In this document: positions 15,645-26,400 of the stretch, piece by piece
How the letters are laid out: every line of letters starts with the position of its first letter
Position numbering within the stretch: the stretch's first letter is position 1
NCBI GenBank assembly: GCA_017617125.1
Contig: JAFZWY010000029.1
Span: forward strand, 1 to 64,000
Origin: Bacteroidales bacterium
Lineage (GTDB): Bacteria > Bacteroidota > Bacteroidia > Bacteroidales > ML635J-15
DNA: 64,000 nucleotides
Direction: 5' to 3'
Notes under the pieces: model-generated
Database searches by the model: none
Told to the model about the DNA's origin: nothing
What the model saw: only the letters and a program-made list of their open reading frames with translations
Position numbers and translations under genes: made by a program

Positions 15645-16811
15645 TTATTCGTACATTCCCGTTTTCAGTATGGTAATTTCCTTTTCTGTTAGGAATCTCC
15701 ACTTGCCACGGGGGAGGTTGAGTTTGGTGAGGCCGGCGAAATATACGCGGTCGAGGCGCTTCACCTCGTAGCCGAGATGTTCGAGCATACGGCGCACAAT
15801 CCTGTTGCGGCCCGAGTGTATTTCGATGCCGATGATGTTCTTGCTGTCGCCTACATAGCTTACTGCATCGGCGGCAATGAATCCGTCCTCGAGTTCAAAA
15901 CCGTCGGCAAGTGCCTGCAGGTCGGCTTTGCTGATGTTCTTGTCGGTCTCCACCTGATATATTTTCTTCTTCTCGTACGAAGGGTGGGTGAGTTTCTTGG
16001 TGAGGTCGCCGTCGTTGGTGAGCAGAAGCAGACCTGTGGTGTTGCGGTCGAGACGGCCAACGGGGTAAATCCTTTCGGGGCAGGCATCCTTCACCAAGTC
16101 CATTACCGTCTGGCGTTCCTCGGGGTCGTCGAGGGTGGTTACACAGTTCTTGGGCTTGTTGAGCAGGATATAGACGAGCTTTTCTGGGTTGATAAGTTCT
16201 CCGCCGAAACGCACTTCGTCGCCCGGCTTAACCTTGGTACCCAGTTCGGTAACGACTTCGCCGTTGATGGTAACTACGCCAGCCTGAATGTAGGTGTCGG
16301 CTTCGCGGCGCGAGCAGATGCCAGAGTTGGCGATGTACTTGTTGAGGCGGACTTCGTCGTTGTCCTTCTTTGCTGGCTTTGGCTTTTCCGACCTGCGGAT
16401 GCGCCTTTCCTGGTAGTTGTTGTCGTCGAACTCGTCAAAGTTGTCGTAGTCCTTGTAGTTCTTTGTGCGGAACCTTTCGGGCTTGCCGGCAGGCTTAGCG
16501 CCGTGATGTCCGTCGTGGTGCTTCTTCTGGTAATCGGGGGCGTCGTAGTATTTCGAGGCCTTGTCCTTCTTCTTGCCCGAGAAGTTGCGGTTGTCGGGGT
16601 TGCGCATGTCTTCGTCGAACGAGCGCGGTTTTCTGTCGCGGTTGAACTTGTTGTTGCGAGGAGTATAGTCGTCGTCGCGGTCGAAGTTGCGGCGTTCGCG
16701 CGGAGCCGAATTGCGGTCGTTGCGGTCGCGGTTGAACTTCGGTTTATTGTTGTTCCTGCGGTCACGGCTGTTGCGTGGTCCGCGGGTTTCGTCGTCGTCA
16801 AATGTTCTCAT
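15645..16811 (-). CDS. rluB: 23S rRNA pseudouridine synthase, RluB/RsuA family, with basic disordered N-terminal extension
   Basis: 388 residues. The first ~150 are low-complexity (Arg, Asn, Asp, Lys, with RDRNDRN-type runs and a His/Gly patch near 97-104) and should be disordered and RNA-binding. An S4 domain follows (153-205: VRLNKYIANSGICSRREAD). The catalytic domain has YILLNKPKNCVTT, the GRLDRNTTGLLLL motif with catalytic Asp255, and the closing GRNRIVRRMLEHLGYEVKRL. RsuA/RluB/RluF-type enzymes convert a specific uridine to pseudouridine; assignment to the RluB position rather than another site is by usual annotation, not proven. The promoter (TATATTTG at 16906-16913, TTTG 19 bases further upstream) is the best-formed in this part of the window. 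Confidence 0.9.
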   Translation of the reverse strand: MRTFDDDETRGPRNSRDRRNNNKPKFNRDRNDRNSAPRERRNFDRDDDYTPRNNKFNRDRKPRSFDEDMRNPDNRNFSGKKKDKASKYYDAPDYQKKHHDGHHGAKPAGKPERFRTKNYKDYDNFDEFDDNNYQERRIRRSEKPKPAKKDNDEVRLNKYIANSGICSRREADTYIQAGVVTINGEVVTELGTKVKPGDEVRFGGELINPEKLVYILLNKPKNCVTTLDDPEERQTVMDLVKDACPERIYPVGRLDRNTTGLLLLTNDGDLTKKLTHPSYEKKKIYQVETDKNISKADLQALADGFELEDGFIAADAVSYVGDSKNIIGIEIHSGRNRIVRRMLEHLGYEVKRLDRVYFAGLTKLNLPRGKWRFLTEKEITILKTGMYE

Positions 16812-16905
16812 TTGTTGTGTTGTTATAGTTGATATAAAAATTCCTTGAGAAAGTTAGTGGTTTATCTATCTTAAATTATCTTCCGTTAATTATGTTTTGA
16901 TTTGG

Positions 16906-16936
16906 CAAATATAATTCAAATAGTATTCAGAGCAAA
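16906..16936 (-). promoter_or_regulatory. -33/-7 promoter for rluB
   Basis: On the minus strand, TTTG at 16936-16933 and TATATTTG at 16913-16906 are separated by 19 bases, the spacing of Bacteroidota housekeeping promoters. Confidence 0.55.
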
Positions 16937-16966
16937 AAAAAGTTTTTTGGGGGAGGAAATGGATTT

Positions 16967-18250
16967 TCAGAAATTTCTGTACAGCAATGTCTTGTCAATA
17001 CTTTGGGATATGTCTTTGGGTATTCCGTTTTCGGCAGATAGTTTTGTCCATTTGGAAACAGCATCAACTACTTGCTCTACGATTTGTCCTGCATGCTTGA
17101 TGTTCACATTTTCTGCAACCGCAATAAGGTCTTTCTTGTCAATATTGTCCCATTTGTTGTTTACTGACATTTGATGCGCAGAAGTCCACGCACCTGTCGG
17201 ATTATATGCCCACGACATATCGTAAGCTGGTGATAGAGACCATTTTCCATCCTTATTCATAATAAAAGATATATTTTTTGTATGGTCGTCTTGATTTCGC
17301 GCAATGACATTAAAAACCATACGGCGATACATTTCTTCGGCTTGAGAGTAAGGTAATCTCAATTTGCGCATTACTTGAAATGCTTGTTCGTAGCTGTATG
17401 CGTGAAACATCTTGTAGTCGTAGTGGGCAATGCCACATAAGGTCTGTGTGTGTATCTTGCTGCTGCCCTCTGTCCTGTCGAAGCGGCGTGTCATAAAGTG
17501 CGCACGGCCGTTTTCTTCCAAAAGTCGGCTTTCCATCATATTGATGCCGGCTTCGCGAGCCATAAGGTAATACACATATTCGATTTGTCCGTAATGTTTT
17601 GGGTCTCCAAGTTCGGCATTTGTTACGCCGTCGAGTTTTAGCAGCCAATGGCTGAATCCGTCTGGAGCGTCAAGTTGACCGCTTCTTACTTCGCTTGTTG
17701 ATTCATTGTATGCTATAACGGCTTTCGCTCTTTGGCCTCCAGCAGAAGTGCCAACTCTGATTATGTTGGCAAGAGCTTCTTTTGTGTCTTTGTTGAGATT
17801 TACATCCAAATTCTTTTTTGTGTCAAGCACTTCGCGGGCAATTTCGACAAGAGAGTCTATTTCTATTTTTGTTTCAACTTCCAGATAATTGTCGTATGCA
17901 GGAACAAACTCCAATGCTCCCATACTTCGTTTACCCTGATAGCATAGTCGTTCTATTGGATTTGCAAACGAACGGCCTTGCATTGTCAGCCAACGGTCGA
18001 GTAATGCCTTTCCGAAAGTGTCGGGCAAAGCATCGGCAAGTAAACCAGGCAAACCGATGAATGTTTCGGTAGGGAGCGATGAAAACTCGTATACATTATT
18101 TGATATCACGGGCATCATCAATGGCGAAAGCTCTAGTCCCGTACCTGTAAACGCACTTGAATATTCGAAACTTCCAGCCTGTCGGTTTGCGTCCCATGCA
18201 ACAGTCCCTACTTGCTGTCCCCAAATATAAACATCAGCAAAATTTATCAT
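16967..18250 (-). CDS. hipA: HipA-type serine/threonine kinase toxin
   Basis: 427 residues, full length for HipA. An N-terminal subdomain (VYIWGQQVGTV; LPDTFGKALLDRWL near 74-88) is followed by the glycine-rich loop RVGTSAGGQRAKAV (165-178), the ATP-binding lysine in HWLLK (K205), the catalytic loop RNQDDHTKN (318-326) and the metal-binding YDM (343-345). All kinase residues are present, so it should be active. Family members phosphorylate translation targets such as glutamyl-tRNA synthetase and cause growth arrest; the target here is unknown. It starts 11 bases after the HTH partner. A type II toxin-antitoxin role is inferred from that pairing. Confidence 0.9.
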   Translation of the reverse strand: MINFADVYIWGQQVGTVAWDANRQAGSFEYSSAFTGTGLELSPLMMPVISNNVYEFSSLPTETFIGLPGLLADALPDTFGKALLDRWLTMQGRSFANPIERLCYQGKRSMGALEFVPAYDNYLEVETKIEIDSLVEIAREVLDTKKNLDVNLNKDTKEALANIIRVGTSAGGQRAKAVIAYNESTSEVRSGQLDAPDGFSHWLLKLDGVTNAELGDPKHYGQIEYVYYLMAREAGINMMESRLLEENGRAHFMTRRFDRTEGSSKIHTQTLCGIAHYDYKMFHAYSYEQAFQVMRKLRLPYSQAEEMYRRMVFNVIARNQDDHTKNISFIMNKDGKWSLSPAYDMSWAYNPTGAWTSAHQMSVNNKWDNIDKKDLIAVAENVNIKHAGQIVEQVVDAVSKWTKLSAENGIPKDISQSIDKTLLYRNF

Positions 18251-18261
18251 AGTACTTTGTT

Positions 18262-18609
18262 TTACTCGTTATCCCAGTTGAAATCAGTTGTTTCTATCGC
18301 CTTTTTAGATTTGTATGCGTGTTTCTTCTTTGGATGTTTTTTTGCATATTCGGATAGTGCGATTGGACTTATTGGCTTGTCTTTCAGTATCTCGTCAAGA
18401 ATTTCCAGCTTGTTCAATGCTCTTAGCACCATTACAAGGCTTAGGATTGATGTGTTGTGTCCGTTTTCCATCTGGCTTATCGAAAACGCGGAAAGTCCGC
18501 TTGCCTTTGCCAGTTCGCCCTGCGAAATGTTCTTTTCGATGCGGATTTCCTTTAATTTCAATCCTACCTGCACAAGAATTGCCTTATCTGTCAATGCATA
18601 TATATCCAT
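18262..18609 (-). CDS. hipB: HTH Xre-family antitoxin/repressor (HipB-like)
   Basis: 115 residues. A lambda-repressor-type helix-turn-helix runs from about 12 to 66 (LVQVGLKLKEIRIEKNISQ, then LAKASGLSAFSISQMENG), followed by a basic tail rich in Lys (YAKKHPKKKHAYKSKKA). In HipBA pairs this protein neutralises the kinase and represses the operon. It is the first gene, 11 bases ahead of hipA. The TATTTTTG element 24-31 bases upstream is the likely promoter. Confidence 0.88.
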   Translation of the reverse strand: MDIYALTDKAILVQVGLKLKEIRIEKNISQGELAKASGLSAFSISQMENGHNTSILSLVMVLRALNKLEILDEILKDKPISPIALSEYAKKHPKKKHAYKSKKAIETTDFNWDNE

Positions 18610-18632
18610 TGTGTATATCTAATAATTCTTTG

Positions 18633-18640
18633 CAAAAATA
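18633..18640 (-). promoter_or_regulatory. -7 promoter element for hipBA
   Basis: TATTTTTG on the minus strand, 24 bases before the start at 18609. Any HipB operator would be expected here, but no clear inverted repeat was identified. Confidence 0.4.
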
Positions 18641-18709
18641 ATGAATTTATTTGATATAACTAATATTTTTTTTGTTTTTAATTTCCTAATATTACAAATT
18701 TTCAAACCC

Positions 18710-18780
18710 AGAAACGGCGTACTTCTATAGTGTTCACTTCGTGAACCTTGTTTCGGCTACGGCTTAACACCCAGCGGATT
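18710..18780. repeat. Intergenic repeat related to the 12.9 kb cluster
   Basis: Contains AAACGGCGTACTTC, the palindrome GTTCACTTCGTGAAC and TTTCGGCTACGGCTTAA. These share the GAAACGGCGTA/GGCTACG theme with 12870-13118, suggesting a dispersed short repeat family. No gene is seen between 18641 and 18804. Confidence 0.45.
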
Positions 18781-18804
18781 CCGTTCCTTGCCATTTGTAA
18801 CCCA

Positions 18805-18846
18805 CAAAAAAAGGCTGTCCAGAATCTTCCCCGACAGCCTTTTTGA
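18805..18846 (-). terminator. Terminator after the glycogen synthase/phosphorylase gene
   Basis: Minus strand: AAAAAGGCTGTC, a loop, then GACAGCCTTTTTTT. The stem is 12 bp or more and ends in a T-run, immediately after the stop codon at 18862. Confidence 0.85.
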
Positions 18847-18861
18847 TGTTTAACCTTAAAT

Positions 18862-21800
18862 TTATATCCACATTATAAGCTTCGAGTCCTGCTTGTACGG
18901 CAGAAGGTCGTTCTTTGCGTAGGCACGGATTGCGTAGTTGTAGATTCCTGTCTTGTGCGGTGCACCCTCGATGCGGAATACAGCAATCTTGCCGTTGCAT
19001 TCCTTGAGCTTGAAGTCCATCTTCTCGTCAATTTCAATAGTGCCGTCCGACTTTTTGGTGACAGCAAGAGCTTCGATGCCAATATCTTCTGGCGACAGGC
19101 GGTTGAGGTTCAAGGTTATTTCGCCGAATGCATCCTGCGGATTCTCGAACTCGGTGGTGTGGAAGTCTATCTTCAGCACTTCGATGAAGTTCCAAGCACG
19201 TGCAGCCTTCTCCTTCCAGTTTACAATCTCGAATACCTTTGCGTAGTCGTTTTCTGCCAGTTCGGTAGAGCGCTTGTAGAGTTTGCCGTAGAACCTGTCC
19301 TTGTAGTCGTCGATCATACGCTTGGTCGTGAACATCGGTACAATCTCGGCAATCGATTTCTTTATGCACTTAACCCAGCGGTGAGGAATACCGTCGTCGC
19401 TGCAGTCGTAGAACATCGGGACGATTTCATTTTCGAGCAGGTTGTAGATTGTCTGAGTGTCGAGTTCGTTCTGGAAGTCCTGGTTTTCGTAAACGCGTTC
19501 CTGCGGCAATGCCCAGCCTGCGCCTTCGCGGTAACCTTCAACCCACCAGCCGTCGAGTACGCTGAAATGCAATGCGCCGTTCATTACGGCCTTCATTCCG
19601 CTGGTTCCCGATGCTTCGAGCGGACGGGTAGGAGTGTTCATCCAAATATCTACGCCCTGTACGAGCTTCTTTGCCAGACCTATGTCGTAGTCCTCGATGA
19701 ACAAAATCTTGCCGAGGAATTCCGGACGCTTCGAGAATTCGACGATTCTCTTGATGAGGTCCTGACCTGCGCCATCGTTCGGGTGAGCCTTACCTGCAAA
19801 GAGTATCTGTACCGGCATCTTCGGATTGTTGAGGATAGCGGCAAGTCTTTCGGGGTTGCGGAACAACAGGTCGCCACGCTTGTATGTTGCAAAACGACGG
19901 GCAAAACCTATTGTAAGTACCTTTTCGTCAAGTTTTTCGAGTACGGTAACCATATTACGTGGCGACTCGTAGCTGCGTATCCAGTTTTCACGTACGCGGT
20001 TCTTCACATAGTTGATGAGCCTAGTACGTTGCAGCTTACGGATGTCCCAGATGTCGGCGTCGTCAACGTCGTTTATCTTTGCCCAGTACTTCTGGTTCGA
20101 CATGTCGCTCTTGAAACCTTCGCCGAAAGTCTTTTCGAACAGCTTCTGCCAGGTCTTCGATGTCCAAGTCTGGTAGTGTACGCCGTTGGTGACATATCCC
20201 ACATTGTTTTCCTCGGGGAAGTAGCCGTTCCACAGCGGAGCGAACATCTTCTGCGATACGATTCCGTGCAACCACGATACGCCGTTCACTTCCTGCGAGA
20301 TGTTTGCTGCAAGGTAGCTCATCGAGAACTTGTCGTTGGGGTTGAGACGGCCGAGCGACATCATCTTGTCCCAGGTTATCTTTAGGCGGTCGGGGTAGTG
20401 CGACATATATGTACGGAGCATATTCTCGTCGAATGCATCGTGACCTGCCGGAACTGGAGTGTGGGTTGTGAACAGGGTGGATGCCCTTACGATTTCCAAT
20501 GCCTCGTCGAACTTGAGGTTGCGCTTCGAGATGAGCTCGTTGAGCCTTTCGAAGCCGATGAATGCTGCGTGACCTTCATTGCAGTGGTAGATGTCGGGCT
20601 TCAGTCCGAGAGCCTTAAGTACGCGCGTACCACCGATGCCGAGAATCATTTCCTGCTTGAAACGGAATTCCCAGTCGCCACCGTACAGACGCGAGGTTAT
20701 AAGCTTGTCCTGGTCCTGGTTTTCAATATCGTCGGTGTCGAGCAGGTACAGTGGAATACGACCAACGTTTGCACGCCAAATCTTCACATTTACATTACGT
20801 CCCGGGAAGCGGACAACGATTTTCTTCTGAACGCCGTTCTCATCGAGTTCGGGAACAACTGGAATCTTGTTGAAGTCTTGTGGGATGTAGTTTGCCTGCT
20901 GGTTGCCTTCGAGGGTGATTGTCTGCTTGAAGTATCCGTATCTGTAGAGCAGACCGATACCAATCATATTGGTGTTGGTGTCGCTGGCTTCCTTCAGGTA
21001 GTCGCCTGCGAGGATACCAAGACCACCCGAGAAAATCTTAAGTGTGTCGTGCAGACCGTATTCCATGCTGAAATATGCAATCTGCGGACCTTTCTTGTTC
21101 TTGCTTTCGTCGATGTAGTTCTTGAAATCGGCATATACCTTATTATAAAGATTGCAGAATTCGTCGTCGTTTTCGAGTTCCTTCATCCTGTCGATTGATA
21201 CTTCTTCGAGGAGCAGACGCGGATTGTAACGCTTTTCGCGCCACAATTCGACATCGATGTGCTTGAACATAGCCGAAGCATTGTAGTTCCAAGTCCACCA
21301 CAGGTTGTTGGCGATTTCGGTCAGACCTTCAAATTTCTTCGGAATGTCCGATTTGATTTCTGCCTGACGCCAGATAGGTGAAGTTTCCTTCGGCATTATG
21401 GTGCGTTCAATCTTTGTATGCTGCATCCTGTAGTTTATAGCTTCGGTGCGTTCTGCAATCTTGCCCTTTGCTATTGCATAGGCTTCCATATATTTCTCAA
21501 CAAGCGATTTCCAGAGAGCCTTCTTCGATGCGGCTGTTGCTGCTTCCGAAATCTTTTTGCGGCTGTCGGCATCGAGGTTTGCAAAGTAAGCCATGCGTTC
21601 TGCAAGACGGGCAACAACCTCGTCGGTGTTGTTTTCGTTGCGGTCGATTACGGTTACGCAGTTGTCGCACTCGTTGATGTTCTGTTTCGACCACATTCCG
21701 AATCCCGACAACGAAGTAGTTATTGTAGGAACACCGAATGCAATGCTCTCGAGCGGAGTGTAACCCCATGGCTCGTAGTACGATACGAAGGCCGACAAGT

Positions 21801-23073
21801 CAACACCTTGCAAGACATCGTAGTATTTCATATTGAAAACGCCGTCGTCGCCGTTGAGGTACGAAGGTACGAAAACGACCTTTACCTTGTTTGCTGCATC
21901 GTTGGTAAGACCAAGGCGCTTCAACTGGTTGAGAATCGGGTCGTATTCGGCATCGTGAAGTCCGTGGGTGAGGTTCTTGTTCTCGATAGTGGCGTTTTCG
22001 CCGTTGAGTGCAGCGATGAGGCTTTTCTGCGGACCGTAGTTGTTGCCAGGAACAAGTATGTATGCCAGGATTTCGCGGTTGACATTAGGATTGTGGTTGA
22101 GCTTGTCGAGTGCGTCAACGAAGATGTTGTAGCCCTTGTTGGTGTATTCGTAGCGTCCCGAAGTTGCGATAATCAGCGGGTCTTCCTTGAATTTGTATGA
22201 TGTAAGTTTCTCGGCAACTTCAATCATCTTCTGGCGAGCCTTGCTGCGAATCTTGGCAGCTTCTTCTGCCTTTGGGATGAAGTCGTCCTCGAATCCGTTC
22301 GGAGTTACCACATCGGCAGCCTTTGTGAGCAGTTGTGTACATTCGGACTGGGTAATGTCGCTTACGGTTGTGAAGACATCGGCGTTTAGTGCGCTGATTT
22401 TTTCAAGGCTGTGCTTCGAAATTATGTTGAACTGGCGAGCCATGTTTTCGCCGTTGTAAGTTGCAAGATCCTTGTACAGAGGTAATCCGTTTCCTGCAAT
22501 AGAACGGCCTATTGCGGTTGCGTGGGTTGTGAAAGCCGTAGCAATGTGCGGAGCGTTCTTCTTGAGGTAGAGGATACCTGTACCTGTCATCCACTCGTGG
22601 AACTGTGCGAGGATAGCATCATTTGCAGAGAGGTTGAAGTCGCAGAAGCTTTCGATGACCTTACCTGCGGTGTAGCCGAACAGGGCCGGTTCGATGTAGT
22701 CCCACTGACCCGACAGGGAGTCGAGCTTGTAGTCTTCCCAAAAGTCGGCGAAAATCTTGTCCTTTTCGCTGATGAAATCGGTGAAACTGATGAGGATTAC
22801 CTTGGGGCTTCCGCAGATGTTCCAGCGGCCGGTGCGCACGCGCAGGCCAGTCGATGCGGCATACTGCTTCCATTCTGCGAACAGAGCAGGTTCCTCGATG
22901 AACTCGGAGTTTTCGTTTGTTCCGTATGTGTCGGGGCCGATGAAGATGAGGTCGCCGCAGCGTTCCGACAGTGCCAATGATTTTGTTGAAATTACGGTGT
23001 GTATTCCGCCTACTTTGTTGCAAACTTCCCAGCTTACTTCAAAGATGTAGTCGAGATTCAGAGTGTTGTTCAT
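18862..23073 (-). CDS. Fused glycogen synthase-like / alpha-glucan phosphorylase
   Basis: 1,403 residues with two enzymes in one chain. Residues 1 to ~555 are a GT3-type glycogen synthase-like domain (FEVSWEVCNKVGGIHTVI at the start; EPWGYTPLESIAFGVPTITT with the nucleotide-sugar-binding Glu). Residues ~560-1403 are an alpha-glucan (GT35) phosphorylase preceded by a DUF3417 segment (FEGLTEIANNLWWTWN). PLP attaches at Lys1161 in EASGTSGMKAVMNG. The phosphorylase releases glucose-1-phosphate from alpha-1,4-glucan, while the synthase domain builds the polymer, so one protein may control both directions of cytoplasmic glycogen turnover. This fusion is common in Bacteroidales. The gene stands alone, with its own promoter (TATCTTTG at 23119-23126) and terminator. 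Confidence 0.93.
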   Translation of the reverse strand: MNNTLNLDYIFEVSWEVCNKVGGIHTVISTKSLALSERCGDLIFIGPDTYGTNENSEFIEEPALFAEWKQYAASTGLRVRTGRWNICGSPKVILISFTDFISEKDKIFADFWEDYKLDSLSGQWDYIEPALFGYTAGKVIESFCDFNLSANDAILAQFHEWMTGTGILYLKKNAPHIATAFTTHATAIGRSIAGNGLPLYKDLATYNGENMARQFNIISKHSLEKISALNADVFTTVSDITQSECTQLLTKAADVVTPNGFEDDFIPKAEEAAKIRSKARQKMIEVAEKLTSYKFKEDPLIIATSGRYEYTNKGYNIFVDALDKLNHNPNVNREILAYILVPGNNYGPQKSLIAALNGENATIENKNLTHGLHDAEYDPILNQLKRLGLTNDAANKVKVVFVPSYLNGDDGVFNMKYYDVLQGVDLSAFVSYYEPWGYTPLESIAFGVPTITTSLSGFGMWSKQNINECDNCVTVIDRNENNTDEVVARLAERMAYFANLDADSRKKISEAATAASKKALWKSLVEKYMEAYAIAKGKIAERTEAINYRMQHTKIERTIMPKETSPIWRQAEIKSDIPKKFEGLTEIANNLWWTWNYNASAMFKHIDVELWREKRYNPRLLLEEVSIDRMKELENDDEFCNLYNKVYADFKNYIDESKNKKGPQIAYFSMEYGLHDTLKIFSGGLGILAGDYLKEASDTNTNMIGIGLLYRYGYFKQTITLEGNQQANYIPQDFNKIPVVPELDENGVQKKIVVRFPGRNVNVKIWRANVGRIPLYLLDTDDIENQDQDKLITSRLYGGDWEFRFKQEMILGIGGTRVLKALGLKPDIYHCNEGHAAFIGFERLNELISKRNLKFDEALEIVRASTLFTTHTPVPAGHDAFDENMLRTYMSHYPDRLKITWDKMMSLGRLNPNDKFSMSYLAANISQEVNGVSWLHGIVSQKMFAPLWNGYFPEENNVGYVTNGVHYQTWTSKTWQKLFEKTFGEGFKSDMSNQKYWAKINDVDDADIWDIRKLQRTRLINYVKNRVRENWIRSYESPRNMVTVLEKLDEKVLTIGFARRFATYKRGDLLFRNPERLAAILNNPKMPVQILFAGKAHPNDGAGQDLIKRIVEFSKRPEFLGKILFIEDYDIGLAKKLVQGVDIWMNTPTRPLEASGTSGMKAVMNGALHFSVLDGWWVEGYREGAGWALPQERVYENQDFQNELDTQTIYNLLENEIVPMFYDCSDDGIPHRWVKCIKKSIAEIVPMFTTKRMIDDYKDRFYGKLYKRSTELAENDYAKVFEIVNWKEKAARAWNFIEVLKIDFHTTEFENPQDAFGEITLNLNRLSPEDIGIEALAVTKKSDGTIEIDEKMDFKLKECNGKIAVFRIEGAPHKTGIYNYAIRAYAKNDLLPYKQDSKLIMWI

Positions 23074-23402
23074 ATATGAATATTTTTTTGAAAAACGGTA
23101 TAAATAAATTTAAGGCTTCAAAGATAATGTTTTTTTTGTGACGGCATTTGTTTCGACATATTTTTTTATTGACTTTTTTCGCTAGCAATTGTTGAAATGG
23201 CCGTGTTGATAAAAAGTACGATTTTTCTTTGTGGTTCGGATAAAAAGCAGTATTTTTACAATTTGTAATTGTTAAATTTAAAGTGCTGACAGTCATTGCA
23301 TAGGCGGTGCGAAAAGATTTGGTATTATATTTGAAGCCATGTCTGATATGCCGTTTTTTGTGCTGTTTTGCATTGTTTTTTATGAATAGGAAAAATAGAT
23401 AC
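23074..23402. promoter_or_regulatory. Divergent promoter region
   Basis: About 330 bases without a gene. On the minus strand TATCTTTG (23126-23119) should drive the glycogen gene. On the plus strand TATATTTG (23326-23333) lies 70 bases before the FISUMP gene at 23403, with no convincing -33 element. The rest is AT-rich, and no hairpin or riboswitch is apparent. Confidence 0.5.
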
Positions 23403-26400
23403 ATGAAAAAGTTACTCTTGATGTTAGTCGCGTTGCTGACGTTTACAGGTGTGTATTCGCAGACGATAACGTTGAGTTTTACAGGTCGAGGCAGAGGTGG
23501 AACTGTTACTGAAGAAATCTATCAGCAGATCGACAGTTTGTTGGTGCAGAATTTCACGCGTCATTGGGAAAGGATGATATATTATCCCGATACTGTGGTT
23601 ATTATGGATGTGCTTGATGTTCCGTTGATTGAAGTGAAGCATGAAGGCGTTGAGCAGAATGTGCCTAATCCATTCGACTGTGTTACCGATGTGGAGTTGA
23701 ATCTCAGTCATGATGATGCGGTATCGATATCGATTGTTGATGTGAATGGTCGCGAATATCTCCATTATTCGGGTAAGCTGTCTGCCGGTGCACATGTGTT
23801 TGAAGTTACGCTTTCGAAACCTCAGGCATATATGCTTACTGCGGTTACTGGCGATTCGAAGTATACCATTAAGATGGTTAATTTAGGCAGTTGCGGAAAA
23901 GATGAGATTGCCCTCAAGTCGAGCTCGAATGTTGGTGTCCGCGCAAAGTCGTTGATAGGAGAGCATTTCGAATATGGCGACCAGATGGAGTATTTTGCAT
24001 ATACTACATACAACGGTATCGTGTTCAATGGCTCTGAATATAGAGCAAGTCAGACAGGAAGTGAGAATGTTGTAATACATTTTAATATTCCGTATTGCAC
24101 AAGGACTATCAATGTGGATTATGAGCATGGTTGTGAGTCGTTCACTTGGATAAACGGTGTTACGTATTATGAGACCGACCATAATGCAGCGAGAGCTGAC
24201 CTTATATCTGCAGGAGGATGCGACAGTATTGTGCTACTCGATATAACAATCGACCATCCGGTTCAGGTTGAAGAATACATAAATGCTTGCCAGCCAATAC
24301 AATGGAACGGACAGAATTGTACAACAGCTGGTACATATGTCGCGAACTTGCAGACACCTGGCGGTTGCGATAGCATTGTGACTTTGCATTTGTCAAGACA
24401 AAACCACATATCAAATGATATATACGTAAGTGATTGCGACAGTTATACCTGGAATGGAGAGACATACGAGGAAACTGGAGTGTATAACCAGTCGTTTGTT
24501 ACTCAATATGGTTGCGACAGTACTGTTCATCTCCATTATACGAATATGTCTGATCATAGCATCGATGTCGTTAATGCTTGTGATTCTTATACATGGCTGA
24601 ACGGACAAACTTATTATTCTGATAACAACACCGATACTGTTCATCTTAGAAATATTTATGGTTGCGATAGTATTGTTACCCTCAATCTGACAATGTCGCA
24701 TTCGCATTATAGCAATCTTAATGTGACGGCTTGCCGACAGTTCAATTATCACGGACAAATATATACTCAAAGCAATACGTATACGCAGACCCTTACGACT
24801 GTAAACGGATGCGATAGCATTGTAACTTTGAATCTTACTATTACTTCGAGTGTTGAAGATGACATATACGAAAGTGGTTGCGAATCGTTCACGTTCGATG
24901 GACACACATATACGCAGTCAGACGACTATGATATTCATTACACTACACCTGTTGGATGCGATAGTATTATTCATCTTCACCTTACGATTGTACATCATAC
25001 AAGTTCTGTACAGAATGTAACAGCTTGTGATTCGTATACTTGGTTGGGTCAGGAGTACACAACGTCCGGAACTTATTACGGAACAATAATGAATTCTCAG
25101 GGTTGCGACAGCGTAATGACATTGAATTTGACAATAAATCATTCTGTCTCAACAGAAAAGACGATAAATGCATGCCATTCATACAATCTTGATGGAGAAA
25201 CTATTACGGTGTCGGGTGAATATGAAAGGACATATACAGCTGTCAATGGTTGCGACAGTACGGTTACTTACCATATTAATATATTGGATGATGTCGCTAC
25301 AGAATTTACACAATATGCTTGTGGTTCATTTACCTGGGAAGGAACTACGTATACACAGACGGATGATTATGTAAAGCATTTTACTTCGTTTGTGGGATGC
25401 GACAGTACTGTAACTATGCATTTGTATATCGGTGAAGCCAACTATGATATTACAGATGTCCAGGTTGCATGCGACTCGTACGAATGGGAAGGTGATGTAT
25501 ATACTATAAGCGGACCATACACGAAGACTCTGCAAAACAGATATGGCTGCGATAGCGTAGTAAACTTGCAGCTTACTATATACCAAAGTTATAATGTAAC
25601 TGATGAACTAACAGTATGCGACTCATACGAGTGGGAAGGCGATACCTATATTTCCAGTGGAACCTACACCAAGACTTTGCATTCGGTGCATGGATGCGAT
25701 AGCGTTGTAACATTGACGTTGACAGTTAACTATGGAGCGGAAACCGAGCTGTACGATACTACATGCGGTGACTATGTATGGGATGGAAGAACCTATTCGG
25801 CTTCTGGAAGTTTCCCATACACTTACCAGACAGCAAATGGTTGCGACAGTGTAGTTACTTTACACCTTGTATACCATGAGCTTGTGACGGATAGTAGAGA
25901 TGGAAATACCTATTGTACAATGGAGTATGGCGACCAGGTTTGGATGACGGAAAATATGAGGTATTTGCCGGAGATTAATGATACGAGAAGTTCTAGTGAA
26001 CCTCGTTATTATGTTTATGGATATGCAGGAAGAAATTATCAGGAAGCTTTACATAATAGTAATTACAATACATATGGAACGCTATACAATTATACGTCAG
26101 CACAAACCGCTTGTCCCGAGGGATGGCATCTGCCAAGCAGAGAGGAATGGGTAGAGCTTGTGTCATATTTGAGAAGCAATAACGATTATATTTGTGGCGG
26201 CGATTCGACATATATTGCAAAATCGATGGCATCGACAACCTTATGGAATGATGAGAGTACACATAGTTGTAACGTTGGATATGAACCTTCACAGAATAAT
26301 ACTTCAAAATTCAACGGGTTGCCAGGAGGTAGATTGAGTAGTACTGCTACCACAATACAGGCTACTCATTCGAAAGAAATTGGAAATGAAGCCAACTGGT

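Noticed and set aside
15777..16832. Long plus-strand open frame opposite rluB
   Set aside because: Valine-rich product of the reverse complement of Asp/Arg/Asn-rich codons; it has no promoter or domain.
23307..23402. Upstream in-frame start for the FISUMP gene
   Set aside because: It would place a Cys-rich hydrophobic stretch before a perfect signal peptide, and a -7 promoter element overlaps it.
24200..25870. Regularly spaced repeats that could suggest a CRISPR array or minisatellite
   Set aside because: They are diverged coding repeats (GCDS units of 60-70 codons) within one intact frame, not identical short repeats with unique spacers.
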